This document shows, piece by piece, positions 43,514 to 52,620 of a stretch of DNA of 64,000 bases (position 1 is its first letter; every line of letters starts with the position of its first letter). The DNA comes from UBA3064 sp023258775 (GTDB lineage: Bacteria > Pseudomonadota > Gammaproteobacteria > Burkholderiales > Burkholderiaceae_E). The stretch is from contig JBIKXS010000005.1 in the NCBI GenBank assembly GCA_044355655.1, positions 1 through 64,000 of the forward strand, written 5' to 3'. Below the pieces are notes generated by a model. The model made no database searches. It was given only the letters and a program-made list of their open reading frames with translations, and had not been told where the DNA came from. Made by a program: the position numbers and the translations under genes.

Positions 43514-44138
43514 GCATGTTGGAATCACTGGCTGAAATTTCCATATCTTGTAACAATCCATCGCCGATGCCATACACCCATCCGTGGAGGCTGAGCTGAT
43601 GGCCTCGGGCCCAGGCATCAAGCACCACCGTGCTTTGACCCACATGGCGAACCTGTTCAATCACATTTAACTCGACCAGCCGGTCGTGGCGCGATGAGGT
43701 ATGCACGCGCTCTAGCAAGTCCTGGTGGCGATCGCGAACATCCTGGATATGTCTTAGCCAATTATCAGCAAGCCCGATGCGTGCCGACTCGAGCGCGGCC
43801 AGGACGCCCGAGCAGCCATAATGACCCACGACGATGACATGTTCAACGCCGAGTCTTTCCACCGCAAATTGCACGGTTGATAAAGCATTCAGATCAGAGT
43901 GCACCACCAGATTAGCGACATTGCGGTGAACAAAAACTTCACCCGGCTCGAGCCCGGTAATCTGATTGGCAGGCACTCGGCTGTCTGAGCAGCCAATCCA
44001 CATGTAGCGTGGATTTTGCTGTGATTGAAGCCGTTTAAAAAACCCCGGGCGCTCGGTTTCCATACGTTGCGCCCAGAGCTTGTTTGCCTCAAACAAGGCT
44101 TTGAGTGACTCGCCAGCGTTAGAGTCACCTTGTGGCAT
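43467..44138 (-). CDS. can: Beta-class carbonic anhydrase
   Basis: A 223-residue enzyme with the zinc site WIGCSDSRVPANQ (Cys50, Asp52, Arg54) and 'VIVVGHYGCSGVLAAL' (His and Cys). This is the usual length of proteobacterial Can. It interconverts CO2 and bicarbonate in the cytoplasm. The ATG shares bases with the stop codon of livK (TGATG), so it is translationally coupled to an amino-acid transporter receptor, an unusual link. Confidence 0.96.
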   Translation of the reverse strand: MPQGDSNAGESLKALFEANKLWAQRMETERPGFFKRLQSQQNPRYMWIGCSDSRVPANQITGLEPGEVFVHRNVANLVVHSDLNALSTVQFAVERLGVEHVIVVGHYGCSGVLAALESARIGLADNWLRHIQDVRDRHQDLLERVHTSSRHDRLVELNVIEQVRHVGQSTVVLDAWARGHQLSLHGWVYGIGDGLLQDMEISASDSNMLNQAYARALARIAQL

Positions 44139-45283
44139 CAGCGAACAACAGCCAGTTGATCGCGTTTGCCGCCCTTGTACGTATACAGCGTGAGTGCTCC
44201 ATTTTTGATATCGCCCTTCTGGTCAAATGCAATAGTGCCGGTCACGCCCTTGTAGCCCTCAGTGGCTGCAAGCACTGGCAAGAACTTCGCAGGCTCGGTC
44301 GAGTTAGCCTTTTGCATGGCCGCAACCATGACATTGACCGCGTCGTATACATAGGGGGCATAAAGCTGCACGTCCGCGTTGAATTTAGCCTTAAACTTCT
44401 TGCCAAAATCTTCCATTGATTTCTTGGCTTCGCCTTCTACGCCACCAGCCTCAGCACAAACCACCTGGCTATCGCCCATCGACCCTGCCGCAAGCTTGGG
44501 GAGTTCACCGGTACAAATGCCATCACCACCCATAAACTTGGCACTGATACCAAGTTGCTTCATCTGGCGAAGCATTGGTCCGGCAACCGCATCCATACCG
44601 CCGAAAAAGACAACGTCGGGCTTTTTGGCCTTTAAGCTCGTGAGAATCGCAGTGAAGTCAGTCGCTTTGTCATTGGTGAATTCACGGCCTACGACTTTGC
44701 CACCGGCGGCTTTAACACCTTTTTCAAACTCATCGGCAACACCTTGACCGTACGCGGTGCGGTCATCGACGACTGCGATGCTCTTGCCCTTGAGTTGATT
44801 AACTGCATATTTGCCGAGCGTTCCGCCGAGGTGAACATCGTCGGCTACAACCCTGAAGGTTGTTTTGTAGCCCTGACGGGTGTAGCGGGGATTGGTTGCT
44901 GATGGGCTGATTTGAGGAATGCCTGCGTCGCTATAAATCTTCGATGCAGGAATCGATGTGCCAGAGTTGAGGTGGCCAATCACACCTACGACTTTGCTGT
45001 CGACAAGTTTTTGTGCAGCGGCTGTACCTTGCTTGGGGTCAGCTGCGTCATCTTCGGCGAGCAATTCAAACTTGATTTTTTTGCCGCCGATGGAAATCCC
45101 CTTGGCGTTGAGTTCTTCAACCGCAAGCCTGGCTCCGTTTTCATTGTCTTTGCCAAGGTGTGCGATCGAACCGCTTGTCGGTCCAACATGTCCGAGGCGA
45201 ACCACGGTCTCCTGGGCGAGGGCTTGTTGGGAGACAACGCCAAGCAGTACGGCGCCGGCAATTGTGTGAAATTTAAACATCAT
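44138..45283 (-). CDS. livK: Branched-chain amino acid ABC transporter substrate-binding protein
   Basis: A 381-residue periplasmic receptor with signal peptide 'MMFKFHTIAGAVLLGVVSQQALA'. Mature motifs 'VRLGHVGPTSGSIAHLGKDNENGARLAVEELN', split over a strand, and 'VGVIGHLNSGTSIPASKIY' match LivK/LivJ. Betaproteobacterial homologs bind Leu/Ile/Val or other small amino acids. It lies 130 bp downstream of livF and is the fifth transporter gene of the unit; the carbonic anhydrase gene follows with a one-base overlap. Confidence 0.95.
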   Translation of the reverse strand: MMFKFHTIAGAVLLGVVSQQALAQETVVRLGHVGPTSGSIAHLGKDNENGARLAVEELNAKGISIGGKKIKFELLAEDDAADPKQGTAAAQKLVDSKVVGVIGHLNSGTSIPASKIYSDAGIPQISPSATNPRYTRQGYKTTFRVVADDVHLGGTLGKYAVNQLKGKSIAVVDDRTAYGQGVADEFEKGVKAAGGKVVGREFTNDKATDFTAILTSLKAKKPDVVFFGGMDAVAGPMLRQMKQLGISAKFMGGDGICTGELPKLAAGSMGDSQVVCAEAGGVEGEAKKSMEDFGKKFKAKFNADVQLYAPYVYDAVNVMVAAMQKANSTEPAKFLPVLAATEGYKGVTGTIAFDQKGDIKNGALTLYTYKGGKRDQLAVVR

Positions 45284-45413
45284 CGCAATGCTCCTTTAAG
45301 GTTGTTCAAACTGGTTTAATGAAATCGAGGCAATAAACAAGCGTGGTACTGACATGAGCCCTTGATCGTTTCGTAACAAGTGGCTTTGGAAAACAAGACC
45401 TATTCATCAAGAA

Positions 45414-46121
45414 CTACTCGCCAAGATAGGAGGCACGAACTCGCGGGTCATTTAACATCATGCTTGCCTCGCCTTGCATGATGATTTCGCCCGATTCAAT
45501 GACATAGGCACGATCTGCAACCTGTAGCGCTCGCGCTGCATTTTGTTCCACAAGTAAGATCGTCATACCTTCTTGATGAATATTGCGAATGACCTCAAAA
45601 ATCGTATCGACCATGATCGGCGACAAACCCATTGAGGGTTCATCAAGCAACAAAAGCCTAGGCCTTGCCATTAACGCTCGGCCCATCGCCAGCATTTGTT
45701 GTTCACCGCCACTCATGGTACCCGCAAGCTGCTTGCGACGTTCTTTAAGCCTTGGAAACAGGGCGAAAACTTTTTCAATGTCGATGTCGACATCCTTATC
45801 GTTGCGCAAGTAAGCGCCCATTTGCAGGTTTTCCACGATAGTCATCCGGGTGAAACTGCCTCTTCCCTCTGGGACCATGACTAAACCGCGTTTTGCCAAT
45901 TCCCATGCACCAAGCCCACCGGTGTCATAATTTTGAAATCGAATGCTGCCCGATAGCTTGGGGTGTAGGGCGGTGAGCGCTTTAAGCGTTGTCGTCTTTC
46001 CGGCGCCATTAGCACCTAAAAGGCTTACCAACTCACCTTCGCGGACTTCGAAGGAAATACCTTTAATGGCACGAATGCCGCCGTAGGCAACATGAAGTGC
46101 TTCAACCTCAAGCAAGTTCAT
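45414..46121 (-). CDS. livF: Branched-chain amino acid ABC transporter ATPase LivF
   Basis: A 235-residue ABC ATPase with Walker A GANGAGKTT, signature MSGGEQQMLAMGRAL and Walker B 'LLLLDEPSMGLSP'. The opening 'LLEVEALHVAYGGIRAIKGIS' is characteristic of LivF. It overlaps livG by 4 bp. Confidence 0.97.
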   Translation of the reverse strand: MNLLEVEALHVAYGGIRAIKGISFEVREGELVSLLGANGAGKTTTLKALTALHPKLSGSIRFQNYDTGGLGAWELAKRGLVMVPEGRGSFTRMTIVENLQMGAYLRNDKDVDIDIEKVFALFPRLKERRKQLAGTMSGGEQQMLAMGRALMARPRLLLLDEPSMGLSPIMVDTIFEVIRNIHQEGMTILLVEQNAARALQVADRAYVIESGEIIMQGEASMMLNDPRVRASYLGE

Positions 46122-46879
46122 GATGAGGACCCAAGGTAGGCTTCAATCACCCGGGGGTCACGTTGGACCTGATCGGGTACGTCTTCCGCGATGACCCGTC
46201 CGTTGTCCAGTACAGTGATCCGATCGCACAAGCCTGCAACCAGTTTTACGTCATGCTCGATCAGTAAGACCGTGCGCCCATCACCCCGTATTCGTTGGAT
46301 CAAGTCGCGAAGGATATTTTTCTCGCTTGCATTCATCCCGGCAGCCGGTTCGTCCAGGGCCAGCAAACGAGGCTCGGTGGCAAGTGCGCGGGCGATCTCC
46401 AGGCGCCTTTGATCACCATAAGAAAGACTGTTCGCGCGATGCAGCGCGTAGCGGCCAATACCAACATACTCGAGCAGCGCATGCGCCTGCTCTCGCAATT
46501 TTTCCTCTTCCCGATGAAAGTGTTTTGTACGCCAAATCGCATCCCATACCCCGGCGCTTGAGCGACTATGTCGTCCCACTCGGACATTGTCGAGCGCACT
46601 CATTTCCCCGAATAATCGAATGTTTTGAAATGTCCGGGCGATACCCGACAGGGTGACTTCATGAATTGACTGCGGTCGATAGCTTTTTCCCAGAAGCGTA
46701 AATTGACCGCTGTCGGCGCTATAAAGACCAGTAATGAGGTTGAACAGTGTGGTTTTGCCCGCACCGTTGGGACCGATTAAGCCATGAATTTGACCTGCTG
46801 AGATACTCAGACTGACCGCTTCAAGTGCCTGAAGTCCACCAAAGCGTTTTGAGACTTGGGAGATTTGCAGCAGGCTCAT
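46118..46879 (-). CDS. livG: Branched-chain amino acid ABC transporter ATPase LivG
   Basis: A 253-residue ABC ATPase: 'LLQISQVSKRFGGLQALEAVS', Walker A GPNGAGKTT, signature LSYGDQRRLEIARAL, Walker B 'LLALDEPAAGMN'. The ATG at 46879 matches the usual LivG start; an in-frame GTG four codons upstream is possible. Confidence 0.97.
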   Translation of the reverse strand: MSLLQISQVSKRFGGLQALEAVSLSISAGQIHGLIGPNGAGKTTLFNLITGLYSADSGQFTLLGKSYRPQSIHEVTLSGIARTFQNIRLFGEMSALDNVRVGRHSRSSAGVWDAIWRTKHFHREEEKLREQAHALLEYVGIGRYALHRANSLSYGDQRRLEIARALATEPRLLALDEPAAGMNASEKNILRDLIQRIRGDGRTVLLIEHDVKLVAGLCDRITVLDNGRVIAEDVPDQVQRDPRVIEAYLGSSS

Positions 46880-46943
46880 GTTTGGGCACACTCGAATTGA
46901 CGTCGGTGTCGCGGTTCATGCCAGGGGCGTGGCTTGGCATGCT

Positions 46944-48029
46944 TCATTGGGCTCTGCCGTGTGCAGATTTCGCAAGCGCGCTAGGCCACAAACCTTGCGG
47001 CCGCAAAAGCATAATGCTAATCATGGCCAAGGCAATCAGCAATTGTCGCAAGATAGCGGCGTCAATTCGTCCGCCAGTGAGATTTTGTATGTCACCGGCG
47101 ATATAGCGTAGGACTTCAGGCAGGGCGGCTAGCATGACTGCACCCAGAATGACGCCTGGCAGGTTGCCAATGCCACCGAGCACGACCATGGCGACAATCA
47201 TGATCGATTCCATCAGGCTAAACGATTCGGGTGAGACAAAGCCCTGAAAGGCAGCAAACATGGCCCCGGCGACGCCGCCAAAGCTCGCACCCATGGCGAA
47301 GGCCAGCAGTTTCATATTGCGTGTATTAATGCCCATGGCCTTGGCAGCTAGCTCATCTTCTCGAATCGCCATCCATGCGCGACCGATCCGAGAATGTTCT
47401 AAGCGATAGCACACAATAACGCTGAAAACAACAAGTGCCAGGAAGAGCCAGTAGTAAAGCGTGACGGAGGCGATCTTAAAGTCCCCAATGACCAGCGGCT
47501 TGCTCAGGCTCAGCCCCCATAAACTCATGGGGTCGATACGGTCAAGGCCACGTGGCCCGTTGGTGATGTTGACCGGATGCTCCAGATTATTCATAAATAC
47601 CCGAATAATTTCGCCAAAACCAAGGGTAACGATGGCTAAGTAGTCGCCTCGGAGCTTGAGCACTGGAAGTCCTAAAAGGGCGCCAGCGATTGCGGCAAGC
47701 CCCGCCGCTAGGGGGATCACAAGCCAGATCGGTGTGTGTAAACCTTGGGGGAAGCTTTGCCCGAGGCTTGCAAAGGTCTCGGTGAGATGCGGTGAGGCCA
47801 TTAATGCATACATGTAGGCGCCCACCGCATAAAAGGCGACAAAGCCCAAATCCAGCAGGCCAGCGTAGCCAACCACGATGTTCAATCCCAGGGCCAAGAG
47901 CACATAAAGCATGGCAAGCGCTAGGATTCTCACCCAGCCAGCGCCTAAGCCCTGGACAGCAAGCGGAAGCAGCACAAGCGCCAGTGCAAGCACTAGAAAA
48001 AGAGGCCAGCGGTGTTTAAGCGCTTGCAT
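46944..48029 (-). CDS. livM: Branched-chain amino acid ABC transporter permease LivM
   Basis: A 361-residue permease with about ten membrane segments. 'ALGLNIVVGYAGLLDLGFVAFYAVGAYMYAL' (two adjacent segments), 'TLGFGEIIRVFMNN', and the coupling loop 'AWMAIREDELAAKAMGINTRNMKLLAFA' are LivM hallmarks. It starts 3 bp after livH ends. The N-terminal extra helix is normal for LivM of Burkholderiales. Confidence 0.96.
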   Translation of the reverse strand: MQALKHRWPLFLVLALALVLLPLAVQGLGAGWVRILALAMLYVLLALGLNIVVGYAGLLDLGFVAFYAVGAYMYALMASPHLTETFASLGQSFPQGLHTPIWLVIPLAAGLAAIAGALLGLPVLKLRGDYLAIVTLGFGEIIRVFMNNLEHPVNITNGPRGLDRIDPMSLWGLSLSKPLVIGDFKIASVTLYYWLFLALVVFSVIVCYRLEHSRIGRAWMAIREDELAAKAMGINTRNMKLLAFAMGASFGGVAGAMFAAFQGFVSPESFSLMESIMIVAMVVLGGIGNLPGVILGAVMLAALPEVLRYIAGDIQNLTGGRIDAAILRQLLIALAMISIMLLRPQGLWPSALAKSAHGRAQ

Positions 48030-48032
48030 GAA

Positions 48033-48956
48033 TTAGGCCCGATCGGCGACGCGTTCACCCAAAAGCCCAGAGGGTCTGAGGGTAAGGACTAAGATGAGAG
48101 CGGCAAAGGCGAAGATATCTGCGTAGTGTGAGCCCAAAACACCGCCAGTAAGATCACCGAGGTAGCCCGCACCAATGGCTTCCACCAGACCCAGTAACAG
48201 CCCACCAACGACCGCGCCTGGCAAATTACCAATGCCTCCAAGTACCGCCGCGGTAAAGGCTTTGAGACCGGGCAAAAATCCCATGGCATGTTGAACGGTG
48301 CCGTAATTGGCAGCCCACATGATGCCCGCCAGCGCCGCTAGCACAGCGCCAATCACAAAGGTTGCTGAAATCACCCGATCAGGGTTCACGCCCATCAAGG
48401 AGGCAACCCTGGGATTCTCGGCAGTAGCTCGCATCGCTCTCCCTAGGCGCGTCTGGTTGACCAGGACCACAAGCAACACCAGGATGATCGCAGTTGCAAG
48501 CAGGATGAGCAGCTGCGTGATCGTGATCACTGGCCCTCCAAGATCAATCGGATCAACCGGTAACAATTGGGGGAAGGGCTTGGGGTTGGGCTTCCAAATC
48601 ACCATGGCCAATGTTTGCAACAGAAGGCTCACACCCATGGCGGTAATCAATGGTGCAAGCCTTGGCGCATTTCTCAAGGGCCGATAAGCGAGCTTTTCAA
48701 TGGCAAAGTTGAGTGCCGCACAAACCAGCATCGCGTTTGGAATTGCAATCAGCAAAATCAACCATCCCGGCAGGCCCGAGTCACCCAAGAGGCTAACCAC
48801 GGTAAAGGCTACCATCGCGCCAACCATCAAGACCTCACCGTGCGCGAAGTTGATCAGATTCACGATCCCATAAACCATGGTGTAACCCAATGCAACCAAG
48901 GCGTACATGCTGCCAAGGACCAGGCCGTTGATGATTTGTTGCAAGAAGATGTCCAC
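48033..48956 (-). CDS. livH: Branched-chain amino acid ABC transporter permease LivH
   Basis: A 307-residue permease and the first gene of the liv operon. The GTG at 48956 gives 'VDIFLQQIINGLVLGSMYAL', the standard Burkholderiales LivH N-terminus; the longer frame to 49049 adds 31 unrelated residues. 'GYTMVYGIVNLINFAHGE' and 'AMRATAENPRVASLMGVNPDRV' are the conserved loop and coupling helix. The divergent nitroreductase starts about 200 bp away. Confidence 0.95.
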   Translation of the reverse strand: MDIFLQQIINGLVLGSMYALVALGYTMVYGIVNLINFAHGEVLMVGAMVAFTVVSLLGDSGLPGWLILLIAIPNAMLVCAALNFAIEKLAYRPLRNAPRLAPLITAMGVSLLLQTLAMVIWKPNPKPFPQLLPVDPIDLGGPVITITQLLILLATAIILVLLVVLVNQTRLGRAMRATAENPRVASLMGVNPDRVISATFVIGAVLAALAGIMWAANYGTVQHAMGFLPGLKAFTAAVLGGIGNLPGAVVGGLLLGLVEAIGAGYLGDLTGGVLGSHYADIFAFAALILVLTLRPSGLLGERVADRA

Positions 48957-49160
48957 CGTCGAATGCTCGCACAAGACACGAAAACGGTACAAGGCGAAGG
49001 CATTTTCGGGGACTTTTGCCTTTGCCTGGCTTGGAGCATGGGCAGGCACATGCTAGGGTTCAAAGAAAAACCGATCCCTGCGCCCGCCGCGCAATGCTTG
49101 CTTGTCATACGTCAAGCATCAAGGCGGTGCCGAAAGGCGGATTTGGCTTTGGAGTCGCTT

Positions 49161-49973
49161 ATGCAAACTGATCTTGCGCATTGCCTGCAATTGCGTTTTG
49201 GCCGCAGCTTCGAGCAGCCAGCCGAATTAAGTCCCGAGCAAACTGCGGCCTTGCTCCGAATTGCCAACCACACGACCCACCGCGCCTGGTCGGATCAAGC
49301 GATTTCAGAGCCCTTGCTGCAAGTGCTCTCTGCCTGTGCCTTGAGTGCGCCTTCAAAGAGTTTTTTACAGCAAGCCGATTTGATTCGAGTCAGGCGGCCT
49401 GATTTACGAGAAAAATTCAATCAGCTCATCCCTTCGATGCCATGGATCGCTGATGCGCCTGAGTTTTGGGTGGTTTGCGCCAACGGCAGACGCTTGCGGC
49501 ATTTGTTTGCGCGACAGGGTCAAGCCTTTGTCAACGAGCATTTGGATGCCTTGTTTAATGCAAGCATTGACGCAGGGCTCGTGTTGATGAACTTTATTCG
49601 CGCCGCAGAGGAAGCCGGTCTGGTTTGTTGCCCAATCAGCGTCATTCGCGATCAGGCCGAGCTGGTGTCGGGCTGGCTCGAACTGCCCCAGCATGTCTTG
49701 CCGGTCGCAGGTCTTTGCATGGGTTATCCGCAAAGTCCACGCAATCCAGTTCCTCGCCAGCCCCTTGATGCAAGCGTTCACCAAGATCGCTTTGATGATC
49801 AGCGCATCGATCAACAACTCGCTGAGTTCGATAAACGCTGGATCGAGGCGCAAAGCGCAAGTACAGGAAAGCCCGCCACAGCCTGGACCGTGGACAAACA
49901 AAAGCAATACAGCAAGACCCAGCGGCCTGACTGGGGCGCCTTTGTGCGCAAGCAAGGATTCTCGACGGATTAA
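49161..49973 (+). CDS. Nitroreductase family protein
   Basis: A 270-residue FMN-dependent reductase. The N-terminal Arg-Phe-Gly-Arg-Ser FMN contact (LQLRFGRSF), 'LSACALSAPSKSFLQQADLIRV', 'FNASIDAGLVLMNFIRAAEEAGL' and 'LPVAGLCMGYP' match the NfsA/NADPH-dependent nitroreductase type. GGAG 7 bp before 49161 sets the start; the open frame continues far upstream into livH on the other strand, without similarity. The C-terminal 'RPDWGAFVRKQGF' is also typical. The substrate in vivo is unknown. Confidence 0.88.
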   Translation: MQTDLAHCLQLRFGRSFEQPAELSPEQTAALLRIANHTTHRAWSDQAISEPLLQVLSACALSAPSKSFLQQADLIRVRRPDLREKFNQLIPSMPWIADAPEFWVVCANGRRLRHLFARQGQAFVNEHLDALFNASIDAGLVLMNFIRAAEEAGLVCCPISVIRDQAELVSGWLELPQHVLPVAGLCMGYPQSPRNPVPRQPLDASVHQDRFDDQRIDQQLAEFDKRWIEAQSASTGKPATAWTVDKQKQYSKTQRPDWGAFVRKQGFSTD

Positions 49974-49995
49974 TAGCAACATCGCTTGCTTGATT

Positions 49996-50063
49996 GAGAA
50001 GAAGCTACTTATGGGAAGGGCTACCCACGCGAGGCTTTGACTCATCGAGAAGCAGCTACTTAT
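49996..50063. repeat. Imperfect 17-bp direct repeat, two copies 51 bp apart
   Basis: GAGAAGAAGCTACTTAT and GAGAAGCAGCTACTTAT (one mismatch) lie in the 117-bp gap before the aldehyde dehydrogenase gene. Spacing is about five helical turns, so a paired binding site is possible; a decayed duplication is equally likely. Confidence 0.5.
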
Positions 50064-50090
50064 TGAAGCTGATACTGAAAGGTTCTTACG

Positions 50091-51593
50091 ATGCAAGACG
50101 CTTTACACGCCACGCCTGGCGATTTGAGCAAACAAGCCATGCTGATCGACGGTCAATGGGTTTCAAGTCTCGAGGACGAATGGATCGCGGTGGAAAATCC
50201 CGCCACTCGGCAGGCTTTTGCCCTGGTGCCCAGAGCTCGTTCGGCCGATGTCGATCGGGCTGTCAAGGCTGCAGGCACTGCGTTTAGCCGATGGAAAAAG
50301 ACATCTGCTGCTGAGCGTGGGCGCCTGCTTTATCGGATTGCAGATGCTATGGAGGCTGCCAAGGAAGACTTGGCGAAAATGATAAGCCGTGAAAACGGCA
50401 ATGCCTTGCGCACCCAAAGCCGCGGCGAAGCAGCGCTCGCTGCCGAGGTCTTTCGTTATGTGGCTGGCTTGGCGCGCGAGCTCAAAGGTCACAGCATGTA
50501 TTTGCAGCCAGAGACGCTTGATTACACAAGGCGAGAGCCCTACGGTGTGGTTGGTGCCATTATTCCCTGGAATGCGCCGCTGGTACTTGCAGCTTTAAAG
50601 GTTGCGCCTGCGCTGATGACCGGCAATACCATGGTGCTCAAGGCCTCCGAGGAAGCGCCGCTTGCTGTGTTGGCGATGTCGAAAATCTGTGCCGATCATT
50701 TGCCTGCCGGGGTGCTCAACACCATCACAGGCTACGGTGCTGAGTGTGGAGCAGCAATTGCCGAACACCCGATGATCCCGAAGATCTCGTTCACCGGATC
50801 GACTGCGGTGGGGCGTTCGATTCTGGCAGCTGCAAGCCAGCGGGTCGCTGCGGTCACGCTCGAACTGGGGGGTAAGAGTGCACAAATTGTTTTCCCGGAT
50901 GTCGACTGCGACTTTGTGACCGAAGGTGTGATTACGGCGATGCGATTTTCACGTCAGGGTCAGTCCTGTACGGCAGGGTCAAGGCTTTTTGTGCATGAAT
51001 CAATCGCTGATCGCTTGATTGATCGTCTCAGTAGCCGCCTGAAGGCGATGCGGGTTGGCGACCCCTTGGATGAGAGCAACGACGCAGGATCATTGGTGAA
51101 TGAAAAACAGTTCCGTCGAGTGTGCGGTTTTGTTCAGGAGGCTATCGAGCGCAAGCCCGAGGCGCTCTTGCTCGGTGGCCTGCCACCGGTGCAAGGCCCC
51201 TTGTCGAAAGGCTACTTTTTTGAACCAACGCTTTTCTTCGATCTTCCCGAGGATGTCCGCATGACGCGCGAGGAGGTCTTCGGACCGGTCTTATCGATCG
51301 CCACTTGGAAACACGAAGACGAAGTGATCGAACGTGCTAATGCCTCGCACTATGGCCTGGCAGCTTTTGTCTGGTCGCGTGCCGGTGCGCCAGCGCTTAG
51401 GGTTGCCCATGCACTCGATGTGGGTTGGGTGCTGATTAACCAAGGCGGTGGGCAGTCGATTGGCCACTCCTACGGCGGGATGAAGCAAAGCGGGGCGGGC
51501 CGCGAGTTTTCTCTGGAAGGTATGTTGGCAAGCTTCACTGATATCAAGCAGGTTTCGGTTAGCCTGGGGGATCAGGGATTTGAGAAGCTATAA
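50091..51593 (+). CDS. NAD(P)-dependent aldehyde dehydrogenase
   Basis: A 500-residue ALDH. The general base Glu is in VTLELGGKSAQIVF, the catalytic Cys in 'FSRQGQSCTAGSRLFV', and the cofactor loop in 'SFTGSTAVGRSILAAA'. The N-terminal 'QAMLIDGQWVSSLEDEWIAVENPATRQ' and 'GVVGAIIPWNAPLVLAALKVAPALMTGNT', each over several segments, are normal. It oxidises an aldehyde to a carboxylate in the cytoplasm. It is followed after 36 bp by a 3-hydroxyisobutyrate dehydrogenase-like gene. Confidence 0.95.
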   Translation: MQDALHATPGDLSKQAMLIDGQWVSSLEDEWIAVENPATRQAFALVPRARSADVDRAVKAAGTAFSRWKKTSAAERGRLLYRIADAMEAAKEDLAKMISRENGNALRTQSRGEAALAAEVFRYVAGLARELKGHSMYLQPETLDYTRREPYGVVGAIIPWNAPLVLAALKVAPALMTGNTMVLKASEEAPLAVLAMSKICADHLPAGVLNTITGYGAECGAAIAEHPMIPKISFTGSTAVGRSILAAASQRVAAVTLELGGKSAQIVFPDVDCDFVTEGVITAMRFSRQGQSCTAGSRLFVHESIADRLIDRLSSRLKAMRVGDPLDESNDAGSLVNEKQFRRVCGFVQEAIERKPEALLLGGLPPVQGPLSKGYFFEPTLFFDLPEDVRMTREEVFGPVLSIATWKHEDEVIERANASHYGLAAFVWSRAGAPALRVAHALDVGWVLINQGGGQSIGHSYGGMKQSGAGREFSLEGMLASFTDIKQVSVSLGDQGFEKL

Positions 51594-51629
51594 CGATATG
51601 ATTTAAATGCGTACGTTCTGGGGATGAAC

Positions 51630-52520
51630 ATGGACAAAGTGATTGGCTTTATTGGACTCGGTGCGATGGGCAGCAAAATGATTGCCCACTTGCCAGCGGA
51701 TACACACCGTATCCTCTTCGATCTGGACACTGAACGGGCTCAAGCGATAGCCAAGGGCCTGGCGGGGGAAGTCTCTGTGGCGGCCACGCTCGATGGATTT
51801 GCCAAAGCGCAGGTGGTGATGTTGATGTTGCCTGATAGCGCCGTTGTCGACGCAGTTGCGCTCGGGCAGGGTGGATCGCCAGGCCTTATTCATCGTCTTG
51901 CGCCAGGGTCCTTGTTAATCGACATGAGCTCAAGTGAGCCGATGCGCAGCCAGGCTTTGGCAGCCAGGGCTGCCGAGTGCGACATCGCCTTTCTCGATGC
52001 ACCGGTCTCAGGCGGCACGGTTGGCGCCGAAAAGGCAACGCTTGCGATCATGGTTGGAGGCCAGGCACCCGATGTCGAGCGGGCACGAGGATTGCTCGGC
52101 TGTATGGGCTCACAAGTCACTCATGTGGGCGGCCACGGTGCCGGTCATGCGCTTAAAGGACTTAATAATTTGCTTGCAGCAACGATTTTTGCAGCAACCA
52201 GTGAAGTCTTCGCTGCGGGCGAGCGCTTTGGGCTTGACCCGGCGGTGATGCATCAGGTGATCAACGCCTCAAGCGGCGGCAGTTTTGTGACCAACACGAT
52301 TTGGCCTCGCTCGGTCCTGCCAAAAACCTGGAGTTTTGGTTTTGCCTTAGCGCTTATGCACAAAGACGTTGGCATTGGCATGTCGCTGGTGAGGGCGGCA
52401 GGCGCAGAGGCGCGTTTGCTCGAGGAAAGTGCGGCCTTATGGGATGAGGCAAAAAAACAGGCAGCTAGCAACGCCGATTTATCCGACTATGCCCGCTTAA
52501 TGATGAACAAAATGCCTTGA
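51630..52520 (+). CDS. 3-Hydroxyisobutyrate dehydrogenase/beta-hydroxyacid dehydrogenase family protein
   Basis: A 296-residue NAD(P)-dependent dehydrogenase with 'IGFIGLGAMGSKM' at the N-terminus, the substrate motif 'FLDAPVSGGTVGAEKATLAIMVGG', the catalytic Lys in 'GHALKGLNNLLAAT' and 'LALMHKDVGIGM'. The ATG at 51630 has GGGG at better spacing than the ATG at 51624. It would oxidise a 3-hydroxyacid to a semialdehyde, which the preceding aldehyde dehydrogenase could process further; that pairing is inference. Confidence 0.93.
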   Translation: MDKVIGFIGLGAMGSKMIAHLPADTHRILFDLDTERAQAIAKGLAGEVSVAATLDGFAKAQVVMLMLPDSAVVDAVALGQGGSPGLIHRLAPGSLLIDMSSSEPMRSQALAARAAECDIAFLDAPVSGGTVGAEKATLAIMVGGQAPDVERARGLLGCMGSQVTHVGGHGAGHALKGLNNLLAATIFAATSEVFAAGERFGLDPAVMHQVINASSGGSFVTNTIWPRSVLPKTWSFGFALALMHKDVGIGMSLVRAAGAEARLLEESAALWDEAKKQAASNADLSDYARLMMNKMP

Positions 52521-52620
52521 TCTTTCGCCAAAGTCTTTCATACTGTGATGTCCAAGAAGGCGGATAGCCTCGGGACTCGGGGTTTTTCACGAGCCTTGAA
52601 AACACAAAAGGGAGACCAGC

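Noticed and set aside
48567..49160. Long N-terminal extension of the nitroreductase frame
   Set aside because: It overlaps livH on the other strand, lacks family similarity, and a good ribosome site sits before 49161.
49404..50096. 230-residue minus-strand frame over the nitroreductase gene
   Set aside because: Composition is that of an antisense shadow and no start context or domain is visible.
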